A DNA stretch of 64,000 nucleotides, taken from NCBI GenBank assembly GCA_020853525.1, contig JADYYS010000059.1, positions 1-64,000 on the forward strand, in the 5' to 3' direction. The DNA comes from Ardenticatenales bacterium (GTDB lineage: Bacteria > Chloroflexota > Anaerolineae > Epilineales > Epilineaceae). Both the position numbers and the translations under genes were made by a program. Below the pieces are notes generated by a model. It had not been told where the DNA came from. It saw nothing but the letters and a program-made list of their open reading frames with translations, and ran no database searches. Shown one piece after another: positions 27,410 to 37,642 of this stretch (position 1 is the first letter of the stretch; each line of letters begins with the position of its first letter).

Positions 27410-28852
27410 GTGCAACGAACGGTCATCGGTGCTGGGCTCCTCGCGACGGCGTTCGTCGGCGGGATGGCGCTGAGCGCCGCGCATGCGCCGGACGCCCGGG
27501 CGGCTCGGGGCGCGCCATCGACGGCGACGGTCGGACAGGCCGCCCCCGCCCCTGAACAGGCCGAGGCCCTGGCGCGCGTCGGCGCCGCGGCCGCTGCACG
27601 CCGACGGTTGGGGGACGCCGACGCGGACTTCCATGCCGACGGTACGCTCACCGCCGAGGCGCTCGCCCTGGTGGACGGGGAGCGGGCCGAGATCCTGGAG
27701 TGGATCGACGACTTCATCGAAGCGCAGGAACTCGTCGCGCCGCAGCCGGACACCGGGAGCGTCGAGCGGCTCCGCGACCTCCGGGCGCGGATCGCCGCGC
27801 TGCCCGATGAGCACCTCCACCGGCTCCGGATCGGCATGGGCGATGATCCCGGCTTCTGGCAGCTCTTCGACATGCTCAAGAGCATCCTGGTGCCGGGCAG
27901 CCAGCCCGTGCCGCCGCATTATGTCGACATGATCGCGTCGTCCTACAACGTGCCGAGGGGCGTGACGTACAGCCAACGGCCGCAGCGCTACGTGATTACC
28001 CCAGGGCTGATCGGCGGACCGGAGCTCCCGGGCCTGCCGGGCGGCCTCCAGCCGGATGCCGTCGTCACGCCCGACGCGACGCAGACCGTGCCCTACCCGC
28101 TGCGCACGCCCTTCCCGACGCGCGAAGCGCTTCCGGAGGTCGAGAGCCGGCCGGGCTGCGTCGGGGCGTTCTCGGTGGACAACATCTGCGCCGAGTGCCC
28201 GGACGCCGTGCCGCTCGAGGCGGTGTTCGCCGCCAAGCTCGCGGCGATCATCGCCGGCGGCCTCAACGACGCCTCGGGAACTTCATCGCAGGACATCTGT
28301 GCCCCGCCGGGCGTCGGATTCACGGTGCCGCAATTCGTGAAGTACATCTTCATCGGCATCGCGGCCGCGGCCGAGGAGGTGGTGAACGCCCTCGAAGCGG
28401 CAAACAAGGTGGCGGAAGACTGCCGTGAAGCCTACGCGCAGGCCGTGGCGAACACGCAACTCGACGAGACGATCTCGTCGCGCGTCTCGCAGGCCAGCTT
28501 CGACCTGCACGCCGATACCGAGATGCGCCTGGCCATCGAACACAACCTCCTCCGGGGCGCGGACGAGAACATCGGTTTGTTCATTCTGCCGTTCCACCGT
28601 TGCGGGAGCCTGATGCCGCAGTCGGACGTCGAACAGCGTTTCCGCTTCTGCGGCAAGCTCGAGCTCGTCCGTGACGTCGTCGCCGAAGCGATCGACCGGA
28701 ACAATGCCGCCGGCGGGACGGTCGACGTGAACAACGCCCGGCTCGAGCTCGCGGCGGGCGACATGCACTACATGAACAGCCAGTGGCGCTCGGCGTACGC
28801 GCGCTATCGCGCCGCTTACATCCGCGTCGTCCAACAGTCGTCGACGCCGTAG
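27410..28852 (+). CDS. exported protein of unknown function, paralogue A
   Basis: The 480-residue product begins at a GTG with AGGAGG 7 bases upstream, giving a clean signal peptide ([17 protein letters not shown]...ARA). The track start at 27308 lacks a ribosome site. I do not recognise a named family. Visible parts: an alpha-helical N-terminal region containing D(D)PGFW; a Pro-rich middle; a short Cys motif IC.ECPDA; a hydrophobic helix pair; a [12 protein letters not shown] helix; and a C-terminal YARYRAAY repeat-like helix. The same landmarks recur in order in the next gene, so the two are tandem paralogues. Secretion and helical content are inferred; partner or activity is unknown. Confidence 0.75.
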   Translation: MQRTVIGAGLLATAFVGGMALSAAHAPDARAARGAPSTATVGQAAPAPEQAEALARVGAAAAARRRLGDADADFHADGTLTAEALALVDGERAEILEWIDDFIEAQELVAPQPDTGSVERLRDLRARIAALPDEHLHRLRIGMGDDPGFWQLFDMLKSILVPGSQPVPPHYVDMIASSYNVPRGVTYSQRPQRYVITPGLIGGPELPGLPGGLQPDAVVTPDATQTVPYPLRTPFPTREALPEVESRPGCVGAFSVDNICAECPDAVPLEAVFAAKLAAIIAGGLNDASGTSSQDICAPPGVGFTVPQFVKYIFIGIAAAAEEVVNALEAANKVAEDCREAYAQAVANTQLDETISSRVSQASFDLHADTEMRLAIEHNLLRGADENIGLFILPFHRCGSLMPQSDVEQRFRFCGKLELVRDVVAEAIDRNNAAGGTVDVNNARLELAAGDMHYMNSQWRSAYARYRAAYIRVVQQSSTP

Positions 28853-28876
28853 GCACGGCGGAAACAGGAGCGTCTG

Positions 28877-30202
28877 ATGCGCAACACCGCGCTCGCGAAG
28901 GTTCTGGGTCCGATCGTCGTCGCCGGTGCGTTCGCGGCGGGCCTCGGCTATGGCAATGGCGCCACCGCCCCATTCGGCGCCGCGCGGCCGGTCCAGGCTG
29001 CAGCACCGCTGCCCGGCCCGAACGCCGCGGCCCCGCTGTCGTTCCTGCAGGACAACGAGCCCGCCGCCGTGCAGGCCCGTCAGCTGGCGATGCTCGAACA
29101 GCTTCCGGAGGAGCAGCGCTGGCGTCAGTACATCGCCCCGTACCTCGCCGCGCAGGGCGTGGCCGACGCCGCTGTCACCCAGCAGGACGACGACCCGCCG
29201 ACGCCGGCCGAACTCGAGGCGTTCCGCGCCACGTACGCCACATTTGCCGTCGACGTCCAGCGCCTGCTCGACCTCATCCCGCAGGACCGGCGGATGGACA
29301 TCAAGGACCGTGTCGCCGCGGCGCAGGTCCTGATCCCGGAGATGACGTACGACGAGCTCGCCGCCCTCAAAGAAGGGTTTGCCGACTACCCCGGCTTCTG
29401 GTCGGCGCCGACTTGGGCGGCGAACCTCCTCGCCAGCAGCGGCCACGTCCAGGCGATGCAGCTCCAGCCAGGCGGCGGAGCGGCGCAGCCGCAGGCGCTG
29501 CCCACCCTCCCGCCGTTCGTACCGCAGTTCCCGGACTGCAAGGAATACGGCTCGACCCCGATCTGCGACGACTGCCCGGTCGCGCCGGCGGGCGGCTACA
29601 TCTCGATCGCCGTGCTGAACGCCGTCGCGGTCGCCGCCAAGTACGGCTGCCAATTCATCCCGCCCGACCTCCTGACGGGCTCGGCCAGCATCCCGAACCC
29701 GGTGAACGTCATCTGCGTGGGCGTCCGCGTCGGCCTCGAGATCGCGGCCGCCTCGCTGAACCTGGCCTACGAGCTCGCGAACAACTGCAACGAGGGCGTC
29801 TTCTACGGCCTCGTCGTCACGTACCTGGACACGACGGTCTCGTCGCGGGCGTCGCAGCAGAGCCACGACTTCCACCGCGCCTGGAACCTCCGCACGGACA
29901 TCGAGGACAACCTCCTCGACCTGCTGGACAAGCGGATCTCGACGTACCAGCTGCCCGCCAGCCAGGCCGGCTTCCTCACCGCCACGACGACCGACCTCTC
30001 CGTGGATTGGATCGTCGAGGACACGATCAACATGCAAGGCGCGGCGGGCTACGACGTCCGCAACGCGCAGGCCGAGCTGGCCGACGCCCGGATCCTGCTG
30101 TCGGGCGGCGACTACAAGAACGCCTTCGCCCGCTACCGCAAGGCCTACCGCGCCGCGGTGCGCGTCGGCCGCGAGCTGCCGGCGGCGACGCCGACGCCGT
30201 AG
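28877..30202 (+). CDS. exported protein of unknown function, paralogue B
   Basis: The 441-residue product has a signal peptide ([19 protein letters not shown]) and an AGGAG 6 bases before the ATG, 24 bp after paralogue A. Shared landmarks are a DYPGFW segment after an L..L..GF helix, IC.DCP, an Ala/Val-rich hydrophobic stretch, [14 protein letters not shown], and a final AFARYRKAY helix preceded by [12 protein letters not shown]. It has several Cys residues outside the shared motif. No enzyme signature is visible. Together with paralogue A and the FG-GAP protein it forms a probable three-gene secreted-protein operon. Confidence 0.75.
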   Translation: MRNTALAKVLGPIVVAGAFAAGLGYGNGATAPFGAARPVQAAAPLPGPNAAAPLSFLQDNEPAAVQARQLAMLEQLPEEQRWRQYIAPYLAAQGVADAAVTQQDDDPPTPAELEAFRATYATFAVDVQRLLDLIPQDRRMDIKDRVAAAQVLIPEMTYDELAALKEGFADYPGFWSAPTWAANLLASSGHVQAMQLQPGGGAAQPQALPTLPPFVPQFPDCKEYGSTPICDDCPVAPAGGYISIAVLNAVAVAAKYGCQFIPPDLLTGSASIPNPVNVICVGVRVGLEIAAASLNLAYELANNCNEGVFYGLVVTYLDTTVSSRASQQSHDFHRAWNLRTDIEDNLLDLLDKRISTYQLPASQAGFLTATTTDLSVDWIVEDTINMQGAAGYDVRNAQAELADARILLSGGDYKNAFARYRKAYRAAVRVGRELPAATPTP

Positions 30203-30219
30203 AGCGCCCCGGCGCGCGC

Positions 30220-32592
30220 GTGGGTTCGATCCGGCGTCGCCTGCGGCGCGGCGGCGGCCGGGTTGCGCGGCCGCCGGCTGCCGGACGCCTGCGGCCGTGG
30301 CTCCGATCCGGCATCGTGCTGGCGATCGCTGCCGCACTCGGTGCGGCGTATGCCTCCGACGCCGGGTCGCCCGCCGCCGCCGCACCGGCCCGCGGCGGCG
30401 GCGCGTTCGCCCTCGTCGGCTTCCTCAGCGGACCGACCTCCGCCCGCGACGTGGCGCTCGGCGACCTCGACGGCGACGGCGATCTCGACGCGTTCGTCGT
30501 CAACCACAGCGCGCTCTCGCCCGGCGGCATGCTGGTGGGTGAGCCCGACCGCGTGTACCGCAACAACGGCGGCGGGATGCTGGCCGACAGCGGCCAGCGC
30601 CTCGGCGCCGGCTTCGGCGACGCCGTCGCGCTCGGCGACCTCGACCGGGACGGCGACTTGGACGCGTTCGTCACGAACTTCGGGCACTTCGATGCCGGCG
30701 GCGCGTTGATCCCACAGCCGGACGAGGTCTGGTTGAACAACGGCGCCGGCATCTTCACCGACAGCGGCCAGCGCGTCGGCAACGACCCCGGCCGCGACAT
30801 CGCCCTCGGCGACCTCGACGGCGACGGCGACCTCGACGCCTTCGTGGCGAACGGCGCCGACCCGAACGGCGTGCCGGCCGGCCGGCCTAACAAGGTCTTT
30901 CGCAACAACGGCAGCGGCAGCTTCACCGACACCGGCCAGCGCCTCGGCATCCAGGACTCGGCCGCCGTCGCGCTCGGCGACCTCGACGGTGACGGCGACA
31001 TCGATGCCGTCGTCGGCAACGACGGCGCGGCCAGCGAGGTCTGGCGCAACGGCGGCAACGGCTTCTTCACGGACACCGGCCAGCGACACGCCAACGGCAA
31101 CACCTGGGATGTCGGCCTCGGCGATCTCGACGACGACGATGACCTGGATGTCTGGTTCGCGACGGCTGCGGCCTTGGCCGGAGGCGGGCCACCGCAGCCG
31201 GACCAGGTCTTCCGCAACAACGGCCGGGGCGTGCTCGCCGACAGCGGCCAGCGCCTCGGGACCGGTACGACGAGTGCCGTTCGCCTGGCGGACATCGACG
31301 GCGACGGCGACCTCGACGCGCTGCTCGGTAACGTCCGTCAGCCGACGGAAGCCTGGCTGAACAACGGCGCCGGTGCGTTCATCGACAGTCTGCAGCGGCT
31401 GGGGCGCGCGGCGACGCTCGGGCTGGCCGCCGGCGATATGGACGGCGACGGCGATCCCGATCTCGTGCTGGCCAACCAGGGCGAGTTCAGCACACTGTGG
31501 CGCAACGTCGATGCCGCCGGCAGCACGCCGACCGCCACCCGGTCCGCAACGCGCACCGCCACGGCCACCGACCCGCCGCCCTCCGCCACACGCACCGCTA
31601 CCCGGACCGCCACGGCGACCGCGACGGCAACGATGGCGCCTTCATCGACCGCCACGCGCACGTCGACGCCGACGAGCACATCCGTCCCGACGGCGACGCG
31701 CACCATGACGCCGAGCCCGACCGCCTCGTTCACGCCGTCATCGACCGCCACGCCGACGCCAACCCGCACGGCCACCGCCACCGCGACCCCGACGCACACG
31801 CCGACACCGACCATCACCCGCACACCAACGGTCACCCACACGCCGACGATTACGCACACCCCGTCCCCCGGGCCGTCGCCGACCGCCTCGACCACCTGGA
31901 CGCCGAGCGCGACGCCGACCCTCACCGCATCGCCGACGCCCTCTCCACTGCCCTCTCCAACGCCCTCTCCGACGCCCTCTCCAACGCGCACCCCGAGCCC
32001 CACGGCAACCCCATCCCCGACCCACACCCCGTCGCCCACCGTGACGCGCACACCGACGCCCGGCCCCTCCCCCACGCCCTCCACCACGCCAACGCCCTCG
32101 CGCACCCCCACGCCTTCCCCGACGCGAACGCCGACGAGGACGCCGACGATCACCCTGACCCCGTCCATCACCCCGACACCCTCGACGACTCCGACCCCGT
32201 CGTCGACGTTCACGCCGTCCGTTACCCCGACACCCTCCCGCACCCGCACCGCCACGCCGACCCGCACGATCACGCCCACCCGCACCCCGACGCGCCCGCC
32301 GACGGCCGGCCCGTCGCCGACACCCACCCGCACGGCGACCGCATCTCCCTTCACCGCCACACCGACAACCGCCCCTTCCGCCACCCCTTCGCCCGACCCG
32401 CCGACTCCGACGATCACGCCGACGGCACCCGTCGAGGAGACGCCGACCGCGCGGCCGGACGTGACAGCCCCGGCCTCGCCGGAGGCCTCGGCAACGCCGA
32501 CGGCGACCGATACGCATGCGAGCCGCACGTGGCGGATCCTCCTGCCCATCGCGGCCAAGCTCGGCCGGATCGAGGGTTCGGTGAGGCGATAG
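30220..32592 (+). CDS. secreted seven-repeat FG-GAP (VCBS) propeller protein with Thr/Pro linker
   Basis: The approximately 790-residue product contains a hydrophobic signal segment ([16 protein letters not shown]) and seven FG-GAP/VCBS repeats. Each has a calcium-type loop ([12 protein letters not shown]; the fifth is degenerate, DLDDDDDLD), which fits one seven-bladed integrin-like propeller. About 330 residues of TPTPT/TATATP low-complexity linker follow, then the tail [11 protein letters not shown]. The start is uncertain: GTG at 30220 gives the first complete signal region after the upstream stop but has a poor ribosome site, so translational coupling is possible. The 1269-residue track ORF runs back through the previous gene and is not credible. 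The low-complexity DNA is prone to slippage and assembly error. Confidence 0.8.
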   Translation: MGSIRRRLRRGGGRVARPPAAGRLRPWLRSGIVLAIAAALGAAYASDAGSPAAAAPARGGGAFALVGFLSGPTSARDVALGDLDGDGDLDAFVVNHSALSPGGMLVGEPDRVYRNNGGGMLADSGQRLGAGFGDAVALGDLDRDGDLDAFVTNFGHFDAGGALIPQPDEVWLNNGAGIFTDSGQRVGNDPGRDIALGDLDGDGDLDAFVANGADPNGVPAGRPNKVFRNNGSGSFTDTGQRLGIQDSAAVALGDLDGDGDIDAVVGNDGAASEVWRNGGNGFFTDTGQRHANGNTWDVGLGDLDDDDDLDVWFATAAALAGGGPPQPDQVFRNNGRGVLADSGQRLGTGTTSAVRLADIDGDGDLDALLGNVRQPTEAWLNNGAGAFIDSLQRLGRAATLGLAAGDMDGDGDPDLVLANQGEFSTLWRNVDAAGSTPTATRSATRTATATDPPPSATRTATRTATATATATMAPSSTATRTSTPTSTSVPTATRTMTPSPTASFTPSSTATPTPTRTATATATPTHTPTPTITRTPTVTHTPTITHTPSPGPSPTASTTWTPSATPTLTASPTPSPLPSPTPSPTPSPTRTPSPTATPSPTHTPSPTVTRTPTPGPSPTPSTTPTPSRTPTPSPTRTPTRTPTITLTPSITPTPSTTPTPSSTFTPSVTPTPSRTRTATPTRTITPTRTPTRPPTAGPSPTPTRTATASPFTATPTTAPSATPSPDPPTPTITPTAPVEETPTARPDVTAPASPEASATPTATDTHASRTWRILLPIAAKLGRIEGSVRR

Positions 32593-32689
32593 GGCGCCGG
32601 CCCGTTGCGCCCGCGCCGGCTGGAACGACCGGCCCTGAAGTGCGCGAGGGCGCGCCCTGACCGTCGTGTCGGCCCAGCGCCGTGCCCGC

Positions 32690-33598
32690 TCACCGAAACG
32701 CGGCTGCGTCCGGCTTCCTCCCCGCCGCGACCTCGGCGTAGTACCGCCCCCAGTCCGGCCGACTGCCGTCGACGTCCGCAAAGCCGTAGACGTGCATCAT
32801 TTGCCACGACGAGAGCGCCTGTCCCGACCAGCGCACGACATCCGGATCGGCCGCCAGAGCGGCCACGGCGCGGCCGACGTAGGCGGGGGACTCGGCGAGG
32901 AGGAAGTGCGGGTCCTGCGCCGCAGCGTCGCGCCAGGTCGCCTCGGTGACGCCGAAGTGGTCGAGCATCTCCTCGGAGCGCAGGAAGCCGGGTGTGATCG
33001 ACACGGCCGTGCCGCCATGTGGCCGCAGGTCCTCGGCCTGGCCGAGCGCGAGCCGGATGACGGTCGCCTTGGCGAGGTCGTAGTAGAACGACCCGCGGTA
33101 GCCTGCGTCCTGCCCGTCCGTCACCTCGAAGACGAGCCCACGCCCGGATGCGATCAGCAGCGGCGCGACGTGCCAGCTCGTGATCAGGTGCGTCTCGATC
33201 GCATTGCGAAACATCTGCAGACCGCCGGACAGCGACTGGCGCCAGAACGGCTCGTCGAACACGATCAGCTTCTCCCCGCCCCAGATGTCGTTGACGAGGA
33301 TGTCGAGCCGGCCCGCATGGTCGGCGCCGATCCGCTCGGCCAGCGCCGCGACCTGCGACGGAACCATGTGGTCGACCGCGACCGCAATCCCCTCACCGCC
33401 GGCAGCCGTCACGAGCTCGGCGGTTTCCTCGATCGTCTCGGCCCGGTTCAACTGCGAACGCTGCGCCCGCGTCGTGCGCCCGGTGCAGTAGACCGTGGCC
33501 CCGGCGGCGCCTAGCTGCACGGCGATGCCGCGCCCGGCGCCGCGCGTCGCGCCGGCGACGAGCGCGATTCGACCCTTGAGCGGTGGTTCGTTCGTCAT
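32690..33598 (-). CDS. short-chain dehydrogenase/reductase, DHRS1-like
   Basis: The 302-residue Rossmann protein has the cofactor motif GATRGAGRGIA near residue 16, CTGRT (a hint of NADP preference), the NDIWGGE segment in place of the usual NNAG, and the YDLAK (YxxxK) catalytic pair. The serine position reads EVTDG rather than a plain Ser, which I associate with this subfamily but cannot test here. The ATG at 33598 has GAAAGG upstream; the 532-residue track frame extends over the divergent gene. The substrate is unknown. It is convergent with the FG-GAP gene (98-bp gap). Confidence 0.8.
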   Translation of the reverse strand: MTNEPPLKGRIALVAGATRGAGRGIAVQLGAAGATVYCTGRTTRAQRSQLNRAETIEETAELVTAAGGEGIAVAVDHMVPSQVAALAERIGADHAGRLDILVNDIWGGEKLIVFDEPFWRQSLSGGLQMFRNAIETHLITSWHVAPLLIASGRGLVFEVTDGQDAGYRGSFYYDLAKATVIRLALGQAEDLRPHGGTAVSITPGFLRSEEMLDHFGVTEATWRDAAAQDPHFLLAESPAYVGRAVAALAADPDVVRWSGQALSSWQMMHVYGFADVDGSRPDWGRYYAEVAAGRKPDAAAFR

Positions 33599-33683
33599 GA
33601 CGACGGCCTTTCTATGTCGACCCGTGCCGGCGACCGCAGAGGCACCTGCAATCCCGGCCGCGGCACGGGCATGGAATCCGCCA

Positions 33684-33692
33684 TGATATACT
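33684..33692 (+). promoter_or_regulatory. extended -10 element for a probable leaderless mRNA
   Basis: TGA-TATACT (TGnTATACT) ends only 7 bases before the ATG at 33700. Transcription would therefore start at or next to the initiation codon. No Shine-Dalgarno sequence is present. Confidence 0.5.
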
Positions 33693-33699
33693 CGCCGGA

Positions 33700-34578
33700 A
33701 TGGACCCGCGGCCGCCACGCAGCCCCACCACCGCACGCGCCCGGACGATCGTGGCGGCCGCCTGCGCCGTGGCGCTGTCGGCCGGGATTTGCGCCGGGCA
33801 TGCACCGCGCCCGGCGGCCGCGCGAGCGCCCGGGCAGACGCTCGCGCCGTCACCGCCACCGTCCGTTCCCATTCGATCGACGTTCGGCGACGCGCTGGCC
33901 GGCCTCGTGAACACGCTCCGTACCGAACGGGGCGTCGCCGTGCTCCCGCGCGAGCACGCGCTGGACCGCGCGGCGTCCGCCCAGGCGGCGGCGCTGGCAC
34001 GCGACGGCGGCGTGGCGGGCGACGACACGCCCAGCGGGGGCGAAGCGCTGCGGGCCGCGGTGGTGCTGGCCGGCTGGGATGCCCCGCCCGCCCTCGTGCT
34101 TGCCCGCGCGTACGCCGTTCGTCGCAGCCTCGAGCAGGCCGCCGACTGGCTCGCAAGCCCCGACAATCCGGACGGCACGGCGCTATTCGACGCCGCAGCC
34201 ACCGCGCTCGGCGCGGCGACGGAGCCGTTGTCGGACGGCCGGGTCGCCTGGGTCGTCGTCGTCGCAGCCGGGGCCCCACCACCGCCATCCGCCGGTGTCG
34301 AAGGCCACTCGTCCACCGTTTCGTCGCCGGGCGCCGCCGCCGATCCGATGGCCCCCGCCGTCCTTACGGACGCACCGCCGTTCGCCGTGACCGCGCTGCC
34401 CGCTGCCCGCGGGGATGCGTTCGGGCCTGCCCTTCCGGAGGCGGGCGCCCTGTCGGGCGGCGACCCCCTTGCCGCGTGGACGCCGGCGCTGCAGCGCACC
34501 GCGCGCATCGTCATCGCCATCGTGATCGGCTTGTTCGTCGTGACGGCGCTGCGGTTGAGGGGCGCGGATCCGAACTGA
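33700..34578 (+). CDS. CAP/SCP-like membrane-anchored protein
   Basis: The 292-residue product has an N-terminal signal/anchor (TIVAAACAVALSAGICAG). A CAP-like domain spans about residues 70-190 (LVNTLRTERGVAVLPREHALDRAASAQAAALA..., then a final strand VAWVVVVAA), followed by an Ala/Pro linker and a C-terminal transmembrane helix (IVIAIVIGLFVVTAL). The metal-binding His residues of canonical CAP domains are not obvious, so this may be a degenerate member. It is divergent from the SDR gene. Function is unknown; the CAP assignment rests on the N..R...GV..L......L...A..... pattern only. Confidence 0.6.
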   Translation: MDPRPPRSPTTARARTIVAAACAVALSAGICAGHAPRPAAARAPGQTLAPSPPPSVPIRSTFGDALAGLVNTLRTERGVAVLPREHALDRAASAQAAALARDGGVAGDDTPSGGEALRAAVVLAGWDAPPALVLARAYAVRRSLEQAADWLASPDNPDGTALFDAAATALGAATEPLSDGRVAWVVVVAAGAPPPPSAGVEGHSSTVSSPGAAADPMAPAVLTDAPPFAVTALPAARGDAFGPALPEAGALSGGDPLAAWTPALQRTARIVIAIVIGLFVVTALRLRGADPN

Positions 34579-34648
34579 TGCGCACCGGCCGCGGGGCGGC
34601 GATCCGGCGTCGACCAGTCCGGCGTCGAGCTTCTACGCCGGCACAACG

Positions 34649-34682
34649 AAAAACCGGGCTGCCGACAAGCGACAGCCCGGTT
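34649..34682 (-). terminator. intrinsic terminator of tRNA-Asp
   Basis: Read on the minus strand, AACCGGGCTG pairs with CAGCCCGGTT around an 11-base loop and is followed by TTTTT. It begins about 5 bp beyond the tRNA 3-prime end. Confidence 0.8.
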
Positions 34683-34686
34683 CCGG

Positions 34687-34763
34687 TGGCGGGAGCGACG
34701 GGATTCGAACCCGCGATCTTCGGCTTGACAGGCCGATGTGTTAGGCCTCTACACCACGCCCCC
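34687..34763 (-). tRNA. tRNA-Asp (GTC)
   Basis: The 77-nt gene includes an encoded CCA end. The acceptor stem is GGGGGCG with CGCTCCC (one G-T pair). The anticodon arm is TCGGC-CTGTCAA-GCCGA, giving anticodon GTC. The T arm GCGGG-TTCGAAT-CCCGT is canonical. It reads aspartate GAC/GAT codons. Confidence 0.95.
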
Positions 34764-34826
34764 GTGTCCCATCCCGGCCCGCTGTTCGTCCGACGCATCC
34801 CTGCGGCGGCACCCCAGCGGCGGGCG

Positions 34827-34856
34827 AGGATAGCATCCCGAGCCTGCCCGTGTCAA
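34827..34856 (-). promoter_or_regulatory. sigma70-type promoter for tRNA-Asp
   Basis: On the minus strand TTGACA (34856-34851) is followed after 18 bases by TATCCT (34832-34827). The expected start is near 34820, about 57 nt upstream of the mature tRNA. Confidence 0.7.
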
Positions 34857-34915
34857 GCGTGCGGGTCCGGTTCGATCGGAGTCGACGCTCGACGGTACAC
34901 CGCGGAGATGCACTA

Positions 34916-35112
34916 GGGCGTGTTTGCAAACCCAGTTCCGGCAGCTAAAGCTGGCCGGCTGGAGGCGCCCCTATCGGGTCGCCCTGGTGCCCGCCTTCGC
35001 GGGCACCCCGAGGTTTGAAGCGCCCGCGAAGGCGGGCGCAATGGCCGAAGGCCATCAGCCGGCCGGCTTCAGCCGCCGGTCTTTTCCGTGGCCACCCTTT
35101 GCAGACACGCCT
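34916..35112. mobile_element. fold-back MITE with TA target duplication
   Basis: This 197-bp non-coding element is flanked by TA on both sides (34914-34915 and 35113-35114). Its ends, GGGCGTGTTTGCAAA and AGGCGTGTCTGCAAA, match at 13 of 15 positions in inverted orientation. The two halves are similar along their length when one is reverse complemented: a GGC(A/G)GCT(A/G)AAGC block is followed by GGCCGGCTG, and the innermost arms GCCCGCCTTCGCGGGC are exact. TA duplication suggests mobilisation by an IS630/Tc1-mariner-type transposase, not encoded here. The track ORF at 34924-35115 is a shadow of the palindrome. Confidence 0.7.
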
Positions 35113-36155
35113 TAGCCGAGCAGCCGCCGGAACGCCGCGAGCGCCCGCTCGACATCGTCCGCCGACACTTCCCAGTGCGTCACGAGCCGGAACCGGTTCC
35201 CGCCGACGCCGAAGAACCGCACCCCTTCCGCCGCCATGCGCTCCACCAGCCCGTCGACGCCGATGTCGTCACGGTCCAGGGCGGCGACGACGATATTCGT
35301 GCGGCCGGCGTCGGGGGCAGGCGTCACGCCGCGCATCCCCGCGAGACCCTCGGTCAGACGGCGGGCGTTCTCGTGGTCATCGGCCAGGCGGTCGACCATC
35401 GTGTCGAGCGCGACGAGGCCGGCGGCGGCCAGCACGCCCGCCTGGCGCATCCCCCCGCCGAGCTGCTTGCGCGCCCGCCGCGCGGCGTCGATGAACGCCG
35501 CGGTGCCGCACAGCACGCTGCCGACGGGCGCGGCGAGGCCCTTGGACAGGCAGAACGTCACGCTGTCGGCGTCCGCGGCCAGCGTGGCGGCCGGCACGCC
35601 GAGGGCGACGGCGGCGTTGAAGATCCTTGCCCCGTCCAGGTGCACGGGCAAGCCGTGCGCGTCGGCGACGGCGCGAACGGACCGCATGTAGGCCGCGTCC
35701 AGCACGGCGCCGCCGCAGCGGTTGTGCGTGTTCTCGAGGCAGATCAGGCGCGTGACAGGGAAATGGATGTTCGGCGCCCGAACGGCGGCCTCGACGGCCG
35801 TTATGTCGAGCGTCCCGTCCGGTCGGTTCGGCAACGTGCGCGGCTGGATCCCGCCGAGTGCCGCCATGCCGCCGGCCTCGTAGTAGAACGTGTGCGCCTC
35901 GTCGCCGACAATCGCCTCGTCGCCCCGCCCGCAGTGGGCCAGCACGGCCGCCAGGTTGCCCATCGTGCCGCTCGGCACGAACAGGCCGGCCGCCTTGCCC
36001 ATCGTCTCGGCCGCCTGACGTTCCAGGCGGTTGACGGTCGGGTCCTCGCCGAAGACGTCGTCGCCGACCTCGGCCGCGGCCATCGCGGCACGCATCGCGG
36101 GCGTGGGGCGGGTGAGTGTGTCGCTGCGCAGGTCGACACAGCCGTTCATCGCCAT
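35112..36155 (-). CDS. ltaE: low-specificity L-threonine aldolase
   Basis: The 347-residue PLP enzyme of fold type I cleaves L-threonine or allo-threonine to glycine and acetaldehyde. Seen: the N-terminal [11 protein letters not shown], the [10 protein letters not shown] loop, [28 protein letters not shown] (the Asp that contacts PLP) and the Schiff-base lysine in [12 protein letters not shown]. Length matches the family. The ATG at 36155 overlaps the gltX stop as TGATG, implying translational coupling; a second ATG six bases later is an alternative. The final base of the TAA stop is donated by the adjacent MITE. It is the last gene of the mre-min-rodA-gltX operon. Confidence 0.92.
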   Translation of the reverse strand: MAMNGCVDLRSDTLTRPTPAMRAAMAAAEVGDDVFGEDPTVNRLERQAAETMGKAAGLFVPSGTMGNLAAVLAHCGRGDEAIVGDEAHTFYYEAGGMAALGGIQPRTLPNRPDGTLDITAVEAAVRAPNIHFPVTRLICLENTHNRCGGAVLDAAYMRSVRAVADAHGLPVHLDGARIFNAAVALGVPAATLAADADSVTFCLSKGLAAPVGSVLCGTAAFIDAARRARKQLGGGMRQAGVLAAAGLVALDTMVDRLADDHENARRLTEGLAGMRGVTPAPDAGRTNIVVAALDRDDIGVDGLVERMAAEGVRFFGVGGNRFRLVTHWEVSADDVERALAAFRRLLG

Positions 36156-37624
36156 CAACCGGCCCCGCCCTCGAGAAGGGTCGCCGCCGCCGTGAGCCGC
36201 TCGATGACCTTGTCCTTGCCGACGATGGCCAGCGTCTCGAACAGCGGCGGCGCGATCTTCTTGCCCGTCACGGCCACCCGCACCGGCTGGAAAAGCGGTC
36301 CGGCCTTGACGCCGAGTGCTTCGGACAGCGCGCGGAGCTCTTCCTCGAGCGCCTCGGCCGTCCAGTGGACAACCGTTGCCAGCGCCTCCGCGGTGCGGCG
36401 GAGGTTGGCGGCGACCTCGGCGGGGGCGAGCTTGTTGGGCACGAGGTCGACCACCTCGGGCGTGATCCTCGTCGCCCAGAAGAAGTCGACCAGCGGCACG
36501 ACCTCGAGAAGCGTCGTGATCCGCTCCCGGATGAGCGGCACGAGGGCCAGCACCTCGGCGGCCGTCGCCTCGATGCCCGCGTCGGCGAGGAACGGCACGA
36601 GGCGCGCCGCGAGGTCGTCGGGCGCGAGACTGCGGATGTAGTGGCCGTTCATCCACAACAGCTTGTCGGGGTTCCACGCCGCCGGGGAGACCTTGATGTC
36701 GCCGAGCGCGAACCGCGCGGCGGCCTGTTCGGGCGTGAAGATCTCCTCGTCGCCGCTGTAGGCCCAGCCGAGCAGCGCCAGGTAGTTGAACAGCGCCTCC
36801 GGCAGGTAGCCGGCGGCGCGGTAGTCGCGCACCTCGGCGCCGCCATGGCGCTTGCTCAGCTTGCCCTTGCCGTCGGGCGCCAGGACGAGCGGCACGTGGC
36901 AGTACACCGGCGGCGTCCAGCCGAACGCGTCGTACAACATGAGGTGGATCGGCGCGCTCGGGATCCACTCGTCGGCGCGCAGGACGTGCGTGATCGCCAT
37001 CGCCACGTCGTCGACGACGACGGCCAGGTGATATGTCGGGAAGCCGTCGCTCTTCAGGATGATCGGATCGTCCATCTCGGCAAGGTCGAAGGCGATCTCG
37101 CCGCGCAGAACGTCGTCCAGCGTCCGCGTCCCCGACAGCGGCATCGCCAGCCGAACCGTATGGCGACCGCCCTCCGCCTGCCTGGCGGCGACCTCGTCCG
37201 CGCTCAGGTTGCGGCAGTGCCGGTCGTAGCGCCCTTTCAGCTTGCCGAGTTCACGCGCCCGACGAACCTCGTCCAGACGCTCGGGCGTGCAGAAGCAGCG
37301 GTAGGCCTTGCCGGCGGCCAACAGAGCGTCGACATGCCCTTGGTACAACGGCAGGCGCTCGCTCTGCATGTACGGGCCGAATGCTCCGCCCGTGAACGGC
37401 CCCTCGTCGGGCGTGATCCCGAGCCAGTCCAGCGCCGCCCGCTGGTCGTCCAGCGCCTCGGCCACGAACCGGCTGCGGTCCGTGTCCTCGACGCGCCAGA
37501 CGAAAGCGCCGCCGTGCGCGCGCGCGAACAGCCAGTTGAAGATCGCCGTTCGGGCGTTGCCGACGTGGAAGAAGCCCGTCGGCGAGGGCGCGATGCGCAC
37601 GCGGACGGGAAGGGTTGCGGACAT
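36155..37624 (-). CDS. gltX: glutamyl-tRNA synthetase
   Basis: The 489-residue class I synthetase charges tRNA-Glu with glutamate. The HIGH-type motif appears in [14 protein letters not shown] near residue 14. A zinc-site pattern CFC...YDRHC lies around 110-135, and the KMSKS equivalent KLSKRHG, characteristic of bacterial GluRS, near 255. The C-terminal helical anticodon-binding region is complete. A CGGAG lies 8 bases before the ATG, and the gap from rodA is 18 bp. There is no second copy in the window, so whether it is a discriminating or Glu/Gln-mischarging enzyme is undetermined. Confidence 0.95.
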   Translation of the reverse strand: MSATLPVRVRIAPSPTGFFHVGNARTAIFNWLFARAHGGAFVWRVEDTDRSRFVAEALDDQRAALDWLGITPDEGPFTGGAFGPYMQSERLPLYQGHVDALLAAGKAYRCFCTPERLDEVRRARELGKLKGRYDRHCRNLSADEVAARQAEGGRHTVRLAMPLSGTRTLDDVLRGEIAFDLAEMDDPIILKSDGFPTYHLAVVVDDVAMAITHVLRADEWIPSAPIHLMLYDAFGWTPPVYCHVPLVLAPDGKGKLSKRHGGAEVRDYRAAGYLPEALFNYLALLGWAYSGDEEIFTPEQAAARFALGDIKVSPAAWNPDKLLWMNGHYIRSLAPDDLAARLVPFLADAGIEATAAEVLALVPLIRERITTLLEVVPLVDFFWATRITPEVVDLVPNKLAPAEVAANLRRTAEALATVVHWTAEALEEELRALSEALGVKAGPLFQPVRVAVTGKKIAPPLFETLAIVGKDKVIERLTAAATLLEGGAG

Positions 37625-37642
37625 GCGGGTCTCCGTTTCGGG

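Noticed and set aside
28783-30219. N-terminal extension of the FG-GAP gene in the track
   Set aside because: It runs in another frame through the well-supported exported paralogue B and is Arg/Pro-rich shadow.
31338-32807. 489-codon minus-strand ORF of GV-rich repeats, and the overlapping 387-codon plus ORF of His/Asp-rich repeats
   Set aside because: Both are alternative readings of the low-complexity DNA encoding the Thr/Pro stalk. The FG-GAP frame has the signal peptide, domains and LP tail.
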